DNA of 64,000 nt from NCBI GenBank assembly GCA_922989275.2, contig OV277861.1:28860479-28924478 (forward strand). The letters run 5' to 3'. This document shows, one piece after another, positions 1-11,400 of the stretch. Under the pieces are notes generated by a model. The model made no database searches and was not told the DNA's origin. It saw nothing but the letters and a program-made list of their open reading frames with translations. Source of the DNA: Gari tellinella. Lineage: Eukaryota; Mollusca; Bivalvia; Cardiida; Psammobiidae. Position 1 is the first letter of the stretch. Every line of letters begins with the position of its first letter. The position numbers were made by a program, and so were the translations under genes.

Positions 1-1940
1 TAAGCAAATATTGGATGAATATTTCTCATTTTTAGGACAACAGAGACCCAATTTGGCTATTGGGGGAGGTATATTTTCTACATAAAATATAAGGGGGTAG
101 GGTTAGAATTTTGACCATATTTCATAAATGAACAACGCGACTCCTAGGTTTCTTTACACCGTTTGATAAGAAAAAGTTTAACCTAGATGCCTAGAAAGTT
201 TAAAGAATTTTATTTGGAATTATTTTACATAATTGATGTATTTGTGAGAAATTGGCAAGAAAAAATGTCTTATTTTTTTGGTTTTCAGCATTCATTTTAG
301 CCCAAAAGCTCATAAAAAACACAAGAAAGAGCTTTAATAAGTTTATTTCACACTTGCTTGTGATAAATGAATGCTAGAAAATTAAAAAGTGTACTAGAAA
401 TATGTTATTGTGTAGTAATATGAGTGCATTTGTCCCTTATGTCGTTTTCTGCTCTGACAATGAGCAAATGCGGCAAACGTCACACTTTTCAAAGCCAGCT
501 AGAGCTGAAAAAAGCATTGCAACCCCCAATTTTTGTTTTAGCAATTTGCTTATATAGACCTTAATTCAACTTGTAGAACTTTTCATGAGATTCTGTTGAA
601 TTTTTCAAATACGCAAGTATCCCTTTAATACCGCGACTGTTATCTGTTACCCTTTATTTTTGGAAATGGTTGTTCTTATTGATTTTCATCTTGCTAATCG
701 TTCTTGGCAATGTTACGGCTCCGAAAGGATTTTTTGAATGTTACAGATTCTTTCTTACATTGATACAGATTCTGACGGGCGTTGCAATTATATGTAACCC
801 TGATGGAACAGTGGTGACGAACGCGATCTAAATGTTTAAAAACAATCCACGATCTTGTATCTGTTTACTAAAACGTTCGGATACCAGATGATGTGCACAT
901 TACATCTAATTTGTTTGTAAGCATACAGTTATGGGTTTTTTTTACGATTTTCATGCATATACATTTCATATTGTCAGTTCATTTGTTCCTTTTTAAACCA
1001 TTTTATTTGGGGTTGCAAGCTTCTTCAAACGAGCAACGGGAAATTTTTTATATAAGATATAAAACACCCTCAACATTTTTCTTTTCTCACTTATTACACA
1101 TGTATCTGTTAATAAATACTCAGTCGAACTTGGATTATTTAGATTGTATGTGCATCACCTCTGTTGTACTCATAAAATGCTGTTTTCAATATTTTAAATT
1201 GAAAAAGAATATCACATGAATTCGTCAATACTGTAGTTATTCTAATATAATTGCAAACAGATTGTACATATTATGCCACTGGGGTCGAAATTGGCCATTC
1301 CCTGGGGTCACAATTGTTACATACAAACATCATTCAAATTGAGCGATACCATTTAGTGCGGGGATATTCACTCGTTTGATCATAATAGTTTAAAGACATC
1401 ACATGACCAAGCTTGGGTGGTAACACCTACCCCCGTAGTTTGAGTCAAAGCATGCAGAGCATGCACTAACGGTGATAGCGTCTAGGCATAGAATCATTCA
1501 GGCGTCTCATGTGAGGCCCGCACCTAATATATGATAGCTTGGTTAGTTATAAAGCCCATTGAAAAACCTATTGAGATCTATTATGTAAGGGCCTCTATTC
1601 AAAACTGAGTCATTGCCTGGGCACTTTTCTCATGATGTATACCGGTATATACCTGTATTTTGACACCTACTAAACAATGAGGGGGGAATCAATGAAAGGA
1701 CTGGCTTAATGTCTGTAAGCCATCAGTTAAAATTAAAAATTATATCAACATTTGTCTAAAAAATGTCACATTGTCAATGTATCACTATGAGCAATCTAGA
1801 GTCAATGTGGCTCTTGATAATCTTGACGTGTTGCTTATTATCTCTGTCACTGCCAAAGTCGCAATTATGTGCCATTGAATATTATAATGCAGTCTTACAG
1901 TGGAGAATGCTTTATTCTTTCCTGTTTAAACCTACCTAAA
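1..1940. other. No gene recognised; AT-rich intron or upstream DNA
   Basis: No exon with protein similarity was recognised on either strand. The 108-codon frame at 893-1219 is low-complexity and has no family signature. If the OCIAD1 first coding exon lies in the window it could be here, but no short ATG exon with a convincing phase-0 donor stood out. Confidence 0.5.
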
Positions 1941-1943
1941 CGC

Positions 1944-2105
1944 AAGCGCATGGAAGTAATATGTAGAAAAAGACATTTAAAAAAATTATATCTCACTTTT
2001 AAGTTTTTTATCTGAGTGTCAAACAGTTTGGAGCCTGATCAGACGCCTGGTTACCCGGCGTCTGATCAGGCTCCAAACTGTTTGCAATGAAAATAATACT
2101 GTATC
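1944..2105. repeat. Palindromic MITE with P2-type core
   Basis: The core at 2020-2085 is an almost perfect inverted repeat: AAACAGTTTGGAGCC leads into a GATCAGACGCC arm, which is mirrored after a short loop. The flank (acgcaagcgcatgg, atgtagaaaaag, ctgagtgtc) recurs around the cores at 18000-18075, 32095-32250 and 60700-60845, so these four are one subfamily. Confidence 0.75.
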
Positions 2106-2230
2106 TCAGACGCCGCTTTGGAGAGGAGGTGTCTTAGATAGGTGTACACTATTTTATATAACCCATTCAAAAAGAAGTACAAGTAATCAAAAGAAATCAT
2201 ACATAATATTTTTTTATACTCGTCGTTTTT

Positions 2231-4140
2231 AGCTCGCCTGTACGTAGTACATGACGAGCTATTGCAATACCCCCGGTGTAGTCGTCGGCGTCGTGAACGG
2301 CGTAAACAATTTTAAGAAAATGTCTATAACTTCTATGTCCCTTGAGGTATTGCTTTCATAGTTGGTATGTGTGTGTATATGGACAAGACCTTTCCATGCA
2401 CAGAAAAATGTGTCCCCTGTGAGCTTGACCTTGAACTTAGGGCCTGCGTTTAGGTTTCGAAATCTGCGTTAAGGTTTCGAAAAATGCCTTTAAACTTCTA
2501 TGTCCCTTGAGGTATTGCTTCCATAGTTGGTATGTGTGTGTATATGGACAAGACCTTTCCATGCACAGAAAATTTTTGACCCCTGTGACCTTGACCTTGA
2601 ACTTGGGGCCTGCGTTTAGGTTTCGAAATCTGTGTTTAGGTTTCGAAAAATGCCTTTAACTTCTATGTCTGTTGAGGTATTGCTTTCATAGTTGGTATGT
2701 GTGTGTATATGGACAAGACCTTTCCATGCACAGAAAAATTTGGACCCCTGTGACCTTGACCTTTATCTTAGGGCACGTGTTGAGGTTTCGAAATCTGTGT
2801 TGAGGTTTCGAAAAAAGCCTATAACTTCTATGTCCCTTGAGGTATTGCTTTCATAGTTGGTATGTGTGTGTATATGGACAAGACCTTTCCATGCACAGAA
2901 AAATTTGGACCCCTGTGACTTTGACCTTGAACTTAGGGCCTGTGTTTAGGTTTCGAAATCTGCGTTTAGGTTTCGAAAAATGCCTTTAAACTTCTATGTC
3001 CCTTGAGGTATTGCTTCCATAGTTGGTATGTGTGTGAATATGGACAAGACCTTTCCATGCACAGAAAATTTTTGACCCCTGTGACCTTGACCTTTATCTT
3101 AGGTCCCACGTTTAGGTTTCGAAATCTGTGTTTAGGTTTCGAAAAATGCCTATAACTTCTATGTCCCTTGAGGTATTGCTTTCATAGTTGGTATGTGTGT
3201 GTATATGGACAAGACCTTTCCATGCACAGAAAAAGTTGGACCCCTGTGACCTTGACCTTTATCCTAGGGCCCGTGTTTAGGTTTCGAAATCTGTGTTTAG
3301 GCTTTGAAAAATGCCTATAACTTCTATGTCCCTTGAGGTATTGCTTTCATAGTTGGTATGTGTGTGTATATGGACAAGACCTTTCCATGCACAGAAATTT
3401 TTTGACCCCTGTGACCTTGACCTTGAACTTGGGGCCTGCGTTTAGGATGTCGAAATCTGCGTTTATGTTTTGAAAAATGCCTTTAACTTCTAGGTCTCTT
3501 GAGGTATTGCTTTCATAGTTGGTATGTGTGTGTATATGGTCAAAACCTATCCATGCACAGAAAAATTTGGACCTCTGTGACCTTAAACTTGAAATTAGGG
3601 CCCATGTTTAGGTTTCGAAATCTGTGTTTAGGTTTCGAAAAATGCCTATAACTTCTATGTCTCTTGAGGTATTGCTTTCATAGTTGGTATGTGTGTGTAT
3701 ATGGACAAGCACTTTCTATGCACAGAAAAATTTGGACCCCTTTGACCTTGACCTTGAACTTGGGGTTCGCAGTTAGGTTTCGAAATCTGTGTTTAGGTTT
3801 TGAAAAATGTCTATAACTTCTATGTCCCTTGAGGTATTGCTTTCATAGTTGGTATGTGTGTGACCTTTCCATGCACAAAAAAATTTGTACCCCTGTGACC
3901 TTGACCTTGACCTTGAACTTAGATCCAGGGTTTAAGGATTCGAAATTTGTGTTTAGGTTTCGAAAAATGTTTATATTTCCTATGTCCCTTGAGGTGTAAC
4001 TTCATATTTAATTTTCATGTGTATATTGACAAGACCTTTCCATGCAGGCAAAAAGCTTAACCTCGGTGACCTTGAGTGTGCTTTTAAGTTTCTAAATGTG
4101 ACGATGGCGAGCTTTGTTGTCTCTCTGACAACTCTTGTTA
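2231..4140 (+). mobile_element. Helentron-like element A, with ~170-bp tandem units
   Basis: The element opens with a hairpin (AGCTCGCCTGTACG followed by its near complement ending GACGAGCT). It carries about ten degenerate units of roughly 170 bp, recognisable by 'aacttctatgtcccttgagg', 'gacaagacctttccatgcac' and 'gtttaggtttcgaaa'. It closes with a short stem-loop (TTGTC-TCTCT-GACAA) and CTCTTGTT. A hairpin near a CTCTTGTT end with internal satellite units matches non-autonomous Helentron elements of bivalves; the family assignment is inference. Copies: 12147-14698 and 15557-16325. Confidence 0.7.
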
Positions 4141-4970
4141 TTTTACACAGTTGTTTTCGACAGCAACACTTATAAAATTAATGACACCCTCTGTGACTTT
4201 ATGCAGTGACGGATAAAATGGTCATAGGCATCAAACGTTTCTTTACAGTAGGTTCACCTCAGGTCCATTATCTGAAATGGAAGAGAAATGTCGGTAAGAA
4301 TCTGTACCTTTCATCATTACCTCTGTCAGAATCCGTAACGCTATCTGACCGAATCTGTACCGAAAGGCGCGACCAAAATATCGATAAATTCAAGAGTTTT
4401 ACAAAACAATTGGAATCGACATTCGCTGGAAGTATTGATCAAATATACACCCTACTTAGGCAATTTAGAAAATAACCATGACCTGCAAATTTATAGGCCT
4501 TGTTTCGAAAATTCAAAGAAATCATTTCAGAAAACTCCATTTTCAATGTAGTTCATCACTTTAACGGATTGCTGGCATATATTCAACCAGGATAGACATA
4601 CATAAGGCTTGGATTTAATCGAAACAACAGAAATACACAATGTTTATAACATATTTGTTTGATATTAGGCTTGAATTACCTGATTTTACATACCACCGCT
4701 CTACATCTACAACCGCCATGGACAGAATCCGTAACACTTGTATGTCTGAATCTGTACCAAAACTCGTTCTGAAGCGCGCCCCATTGTAACGGAGTTGTAA
4801 GCGGGTGTACTTCCATTCTTCTTTGAATGAAAAACAACACTTATATTGCCCTGAACTGTCTAGAGTCATTAGAACTTTTATTTTTATACCAGGCCTGCCA
4901 AATATTATTTCAGATTTAAATCATGTTATTATCCCATATTGGAGAAAATGAGCTAAGTTGCTAAATAATG
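4141..4970. other. Unassigned sequence upstream of first visible OCIAD1 exon
   Basis: Small open frames at 4206-4475 (+) and 4615-4869 (-) show no recognisable domain, lack exon-like splice boundaries and were not accepted as genes. Confidence 0.4.
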
Positions 4971-4971
4971 T

Positions 4972-5226
4972 GAGTGAAAGTTTAAAATTTAAACATAAAG
5001 GTCCATAATTTAAACAAAGGTCCATAACTCTAGGCTACTTAGAGGACTCAGACTGGTTATCAAACAATGGTAGTTAAAGTTCAAAATTTAAACATAAAGG
5101 TCCATAACTCTAGGGTACTTAGAGGACTCAGACTGGTTGTCAAACATGGTAGTGAAAGTTTAAAATTTAAACATAAAGGTCCATAATTTAACTCTAGGCT
5201 ACTTAGAGGACTCTGGCTGGTTGCCA
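4972..5226 (+). repeat. Three-copy ~85-bp tandem repeat
   Basis: Three degenerate units carry 'tttaaacataaaggtccata', 'actctaggctacttagagg' and 'actcagactggttgtcaaac'. Units vary by small insertions. The array ends about 125 bp before the first visible OCIAD1 exon. Confidence 0.8.
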
Positions 5227-5351
5227 TGATAGTTTAACTGTTTTTACTTATATATATATAAAATATACAGCGTTTACGAAACATTTCTTGATTAAATTTA
5301 TATTAAACCCTTCAGGCAAGTTGAATCAGTTTATTTTCAATTTTGCTTCAG

Positions 5352-5427
5352 AACTTCAAGATTAGATACACTGCAGAAGAAGATGCTTATACCAGGAGTT
5401 ATGTTGTTAATTGGATACGGACAAAAG
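5352..5427 (+). CDS. OCIAD1: OCIAD1 exon: start of OCIA domain
   Basis: Acceptor 'ttgcttcag' precedes AAC in phase 0. The exon encodes 25 residues including RYTAEEDAYTRSYVVNWIRT and ends in phase 1 at donor AAAAG|gtgtgt. The EE...RSY..NW pattern corresponds to the EEE...ES.W.R opening of OCIA domains. No in-frame ATG is present, so at least one earlier coding exon is required. Confidence 0.85.
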
Positions 5428-8400
5428 GTGTGTGTGGAATTTTCTTTTTTCTTTTACATTTCTAAATACTTTTCTCATACATACTTTGATTTATGAAACT
5501 AAAGTTTGGTATATGACATTGTTTTCAGAGTTGTAGATAAGCAGAGTGTTTGAGTACCTACCCAATTGAAATTGGTGATGTACCCAATTATTTCAAAACT
5601 AATGGGTGACAGCACCCAACAAAAGCAAAAGGAAACCCAATTATTTCAAAGCAATTGCGTAAAAACCAAACAAATACTCAATTGCTTTTTACTTTAGTCG
5701 AACTATGTAAACAAAGTTGTATATAGAACTATGTAAGGTAAACACTGAAAATCATTTTTAGACAGTTAACAACAATACCCTGAATGCACTTTTGAAAGGA
5801 CAAGGATAGGAAATCCAAGTTTATTTTCCTACTGATACCCAATTAAATTACACATCTGAGTGATCATGGGGTTCTGGACTGTGGATACCCAAATGAATTA
5901 GAAACCATGGGGTTGTGGTCAATGTAATACCCAATGAATTTTTTAAAAAAAACCTATTCCTTTAAAAATCCGTGTATTGATACCCAATTCCAAGAGAAAG
6001 CCTATCTACAACCTGTGTTTTGATGAACTGCAAATTTTGTGTACAGGTAAAATGTCACAATTTGTCAGCTTCTTCATAAGTGAGTTATGCCCCTTTGAAG
6101 TATTAAAAGTACATAATTTGCCACGCATTTCCCGAAGGCTTTGACATATAAATATTGAGCTGAAATTTGACATAATTATGATGGTGTTTGATGACCTGGC
6201 CCAGCACTGATGAAGCGTTTGAGTTGAGTCTGAGTTTGTTCTCAAGTATTTTATTGGTCAGATTTGAGCCTAGGCTCAAATCTGACCAATCAAATTATGC
6301 TTGAGAACGATTTTAGACTCAACTCAAACGCTTTATAAGCATGTACCCTTCATATTGAGTTATCTTTAAGTGATAGCGGGTAGCGGTTTTGTACCATGTA
6401 CTATCCACTGAACAAATAAAAGAAAGTTTTGTTCTCCTTAAATTAGTACAGAGTTCCCTCCCTACAACAATCCTCCCAACAACGACTCTCTCCTTACAAC
6501 GACGATTCCTAAACAGGACAATTATGTCTAACTTTTTTACGCCTGTAATATCGTCTGATTAAAATTGTCGTCTGCTAATTTTCTCAAATGTACACAATGG
6601 ACATTTTGACAGAAAAAACTAAATTAGGAGTGACAAACAGCTTGAATCCAGATCAGACGCCATGTTACATGACGTCTGATCTGGATTCAAGCTGTTTGCA
6701 AATGCAAGCCAATTTCCTTCCCTTTAACGACTCCCTCCGAACAACAAACATATTTTTTGTCTCCCATCGGGTGTCGTTGTAGAGAGGGAGCGATGTAGTC
6801 TATAAAGAATTTTTCAAGCTTCAATAAATGCAGAACTTGTTAATGAGTACTCAAACTTACTAAAATCGAATTAACCCGTGATGTTTCTACTGTTGAATTT
6901 CAATAAGGGTTGAAGTTCTCTTCAGTCAAACTTACTGGAACTTGACGTTAAAACATGGCATAGCCACTTTTTAATCTTTCAACTTGCTTTAAATTGTCAA
7001 CTGTCTTCGAAACGATTCGAAACAGGCTATGGAGTAAAGGGTTATCTTGAGCGGTAAGGGTTCAACATTAACTTTTATTTTCACTAGCCTGGTCGGGCTA
7101 ATACTTGAAAAACCTACAAGCCCGGACCTAATTTTGTTGTGCTCTGAATCAAACTTTGAAAACTTTTTTGAAAGCATGGTAAACCCAGATTAGAAAAGAC
7201 ATCCAATATCTGATGTATATTTACTTTGATGCCTTGAACATAATTATAGAAAGAACAATTATATTGCATAAGTTAAGTAAAATAATATGTAGATTTTATT
7301 TTGATGTGCCTGTTCGGGCTAGTTCTTGAAAAGTTTACTAGCCCTGATCCAAGAACAGGCAGTGAATTGTCTTAGTGAATTAGCTTAATGTCGAACCCTG
7401 GGCTCTGATTGACAGCAAAAACAAATAGAACAGCAGAGTATGCCACTCTCAAACAGCATCAAAACTCCATTGTCATCAAATGTAATACCCATTACCCTAT
7501 AGCCTGTTTCTATTTTTAAAAATAGGGGACTTTACGTACTTAAAGCTTGCTAAAAGTAGAGCAGAATGTGCCTGCTTTAACCCTTTCCCCCATATAAGCG
7601 ACTTTTAGCGTGTTTAATTTATTCCTCCGCTAAAGAAAATAGTTCCAGTTTATAACCTCATGAACAATTATAATAACAAATATCTTGATATAGCCTGGCA
7701 GATAGTAGTTTAAAGCAGGCTGAAAGTAAAGCAGAATGTGCCTTAAGGCACATTCTGCTTTACTTTCAACCTGCTTTAAGTGAGCATCTGTATTAAATGT
7801 TATAAACGGATTATTGGGTAAAGGGTTAAGCTATTATCTGCTAGAATACAGAAAATATTTCTTATACTTATTACAGGATTATATTAAAGGGGTTGATATG
7901 GGGTGATGGGTTAATATAAAACAATACACTTGTGACTATATACGAAACAGGCAAGACGGACAATGTTTAGTGGAAGTGGAAGAAATGACTTCAAATACAG
8001 GAAAATTGTTAACACTTTGAACCCTGGGGCCCGTTTTACTAAACTACTTACGCAAATTTTTTGCGTAAGTCAAAATTTTAAATTTTTATTTAATTTTTTT
8101 ATTATCACTTGCCACAAACAGCAAATAGCCAGATCAGAGGACGCGCTTTTTTATGATCGAAAAATAAGAGCTAAACGATTTTGACTTACGCAATTATTTT
8201 GCGTAAGTTGTTTAGTAAAACGGGCCCCTGGTGTATAAGCATTCTTATCATTTACAAATTGTGTTGCCTCTAAAGAGAACTTTTGTCATATGCATTACAA
8301 TTTTACAAACAGTGTAGACCCAGATCAGAGGGCTCCTAAAGGAGCCCTCTGATCAGGGTCTTCACTGTTTGTCGATTCTCAATATATATTGCAGAAAACA

Positions 8401-11400
8401 ACCTTAAGCTCTCATAAATGGACTAGACTTAATTGAAAACTGGACTTTTCCAATAAAAGTTTCAAGAGTGAATAAGTTAATAAGTGCAATAACATGTTTA
8501 CAAAGACAGTTGAACATGGGTGTGACTTTATAGTATAATTACATTCAGGGCTCCAGATAAGAGCTAAATGCACAAATTCTCCATTTTCTTACTTTTTTAG
8601 CATCAAATCCTATGGTGTTACTACTCATTAGAATCGGCTCTTCGAGACGATTTTAATTAGTAGTGACACCATAGGGTTTAAAGCAGAAATAAAGATTTAT
8701 GTTTTTTAAATACCCCCTTTATCTAGAGCCCTGACATTCTTGAGTGTGTTGTTTGCTTACAGGATTTTTCTCATCAGCTTTGGGAGGGGGAATGACCTTT
8801 GCATTGATGAAAGCAGGTATGTCCTTTGTACATTCTGCAATATTAGCTGTTAAACCTATTACCGCAAAGCCTGTTTATCATTATATCCTCCACAAGGAGT
8901 TGTTCTGTTGGTTACATATACTGGACCAGTGGAGATAGTCGAGGGGTAAAGCACCCGATTACGATGTAAGGGGTTGCGAGTTCGATCCTCCGCTGGACCA
9001 AATCCTTTGGATGAGACTTTATAAACCGAGGTCTGATGTATGAGTGCTTTACACTTGGCATCTAAAAGCACCAGAGAACTCTTTCGATAATAAGAGTAGG
9101 GCATCGTCCACGGGTTCTCTGTATCCGATTGCCTCTCAGAGTCTCTCTTGGGCATCCAATTAGCCCATAGATGGCAGAAAGAGACGTTAACAAACAAGCA
9201 TATACTGGTATCACTCCATCAACCCGTCTGTAGAAGGAATTTTGTATGGAGCTTTACCCTTTCCCCCATAGAAGCGACTTTTAGCGTATTAAGTTTATTC
9301 CTCAGCTGAAGAAAATAGTTCCAGTTTATTTAGGAACAATTACCATTACAAATATTTAATATAGCCTAGCAGATTTTAGCTTAAAGCAGGCTGAAAGTAA
9401 AGTAGAATGTGCCTTAAGGCACATTCTGCTTTACTTTCAACCTGCTTTAAGTGGTCACCTGTTTTCAAAACTTTAAACAGGCTATGAGGTAAAAGGTTAA
9501 CTGAACTATCCTTAACAATTATGCATTATTGTTTATCACTATCCGAAGTTGTGCACATGCAATTGCAGTTTTGATAAGTCATTTTGTTCTTGAATTATCT
9601 CCCTTTTCATTTCGAAAACTAAAATCTACATTTCTGTTTAAAACCCTATGGTGTCACTACTCATTAGAATCGTCTCAAAGAGACGATTTTAATGAGTAGT
9701 AACACCATAGGATTTGATGCTTAAATGAGTGAGAAAATGTTGAATTTGTTCTGTTTACTCCCTTTTATCTGGAGCCCTGGAACTTGCTAAACACAAGTTT
9801 GACTGTTGAAAAAGATTTGTAGCAACAGCAAAGTCAGTTTTACATCACTGTTAACCCATTACCCCATAAATACGCCTTTTTACGCCTTCAATTTATTCCT
9901 CTTATGAGGAAAATAGTTCTAATTTATACAGATATTTATATGTATGATAAGAATTATTTTCTATATTCTATCAGATTGGAGTTTAAAGCAGGCTTAAAGT
10001 AAAGCAGAATGCACCTTAAGGCGCATTCTGCTTTACTTTCAGCCTGCTTTAAAGCGACTCGCAACGGGATTTAGCATTAAAAATAGTAATTTTTAAATAT
10101 ATGTCAAATGCCTATATAAATGGGTAAGATTTAGTTTAGGATAATAAATTCTGTTAAAGAATGCATTTCAAAAAAAAAAAAGAATGCATTTCAAAAAAAA
10201 AAAAAGAAGAAGCTCTGGTGGGATTCGAACCCGTGACCCTCCATACGGAGACAAACATGAAAAATGAGGCAACGCCTTTACCACCTCGGCTACCAGCGCT
10301 CTCTATTTGTATGGTAGCGAATTAACGTACTTCACTGGTAGCGATGGATCGTACTTTATTCGGCTCAGGTTTATGTCTGAGCCCGTGTAGAGAAGCAACA
10401 ACAACAACTATACCGTCAGCTGACGCTATAGAAAAACGATGTAAAATATCTAAAAAAAACTAAGATTTGGTGACGATTCTTGAGACTTTTTTTGGACTGT
10501 TCATATTTTTTTAATGTCAGAAGCCAAATAATGCCACAAATTTGCTTTTATTTGAGTATTTTATTTCATTTTGACAATTACACCATCTGGTTGCGAGTCC
10601 CTTTAAGTGGTCACCTATTTTCAAAACTAGAATCAGTTTATGGGGTTATGGGTTAAGAGAGTTGACTAGCAAATGAATGTTTATATCATTTCAGGTGTTA
10701 TCAGTTCAACATATACTGGTGGCAAGATACTAGGTAAGATGCAGTAATTTAATGGGATACACACACAATTCATGCGACACCTGGCGGCTTTAACAAAGAC
10801 GATAATTCAAGAATCGTTACTCAAAGAAATAATGAGTATCAGCTACCTCCTGTGATAGGTATTTTTGTTTTAAACAATCTCCATTGATGGCAAAAAAAGG
10901 TAAACACATGAAACGGCTCTGCAAAAAGAAGTACATTGTATGTGAAACCTTGCAAATATGCAAGACTCAAAGCTCTATCTAATAAGGCTTAGGGGAAAAC
11001 CCAGGCATTCGATCATATTGAATATTTGCATTAACCCGAGAACACATTGATGAAGGGGTCTGCTCATTTCAAGACGATTCCAAAGAGATGACACAATACA
11101 GGATTAGATGGAGAAATAAATAATAATTGAGACTTTTATAACCTGACTTACAACATTTTTCGTACAAAGTTTTATGAAACGGGCCCCTGTGATCTAGGTC
11201 ATTCATGTTTTACAAACACATTTCTAGTAATGTACTGTGGAGAAGATGGGTTTTTCCCCCACTTAAAGGCAAACAAACACAAACCCATTGCAATAAAATA
11301 GAAAAAAAAACTTTTTGACATTTCTGACTAATGGTAGGTATTAAAAACTAGTCTTTGCATAAATGTATTTAACCCTTTCCCCCATAGAAGCACCTTTTAG

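Larger units (their letters stand above)
9851..10655 (+). repeat. P1 MITE split by a nested inverted-repeat element
   Basis: The left part (9851-10055) runs from TTAACCCATTACCCCATAAA to the end of the central palindrome. The right part (10603-10655) resumes with 'tttaagtggtcacc' and ends GGGTTAA. The interruption is the element at 10056-10602. Confidence 0.8.

Noticed and set aside
893..1219. 108-codon plus-strand frame as a gene
   Set aside because: Low-complexity Phe/Leu/Ile-rich translation of AT-rich DNA, no domain, no splice-like borders.
8925..9000. Functional tRNA gene at the SINE head
   Set aside because: Acceptor stem pairs well, but the anticodon arm does not, and exact target duplications enclose a longer SINE body.
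8859..9197. 112-codon reverse frame as a gene
   Set aside because: It is the complement of the tRNA-derived SINE at 8925-9198.
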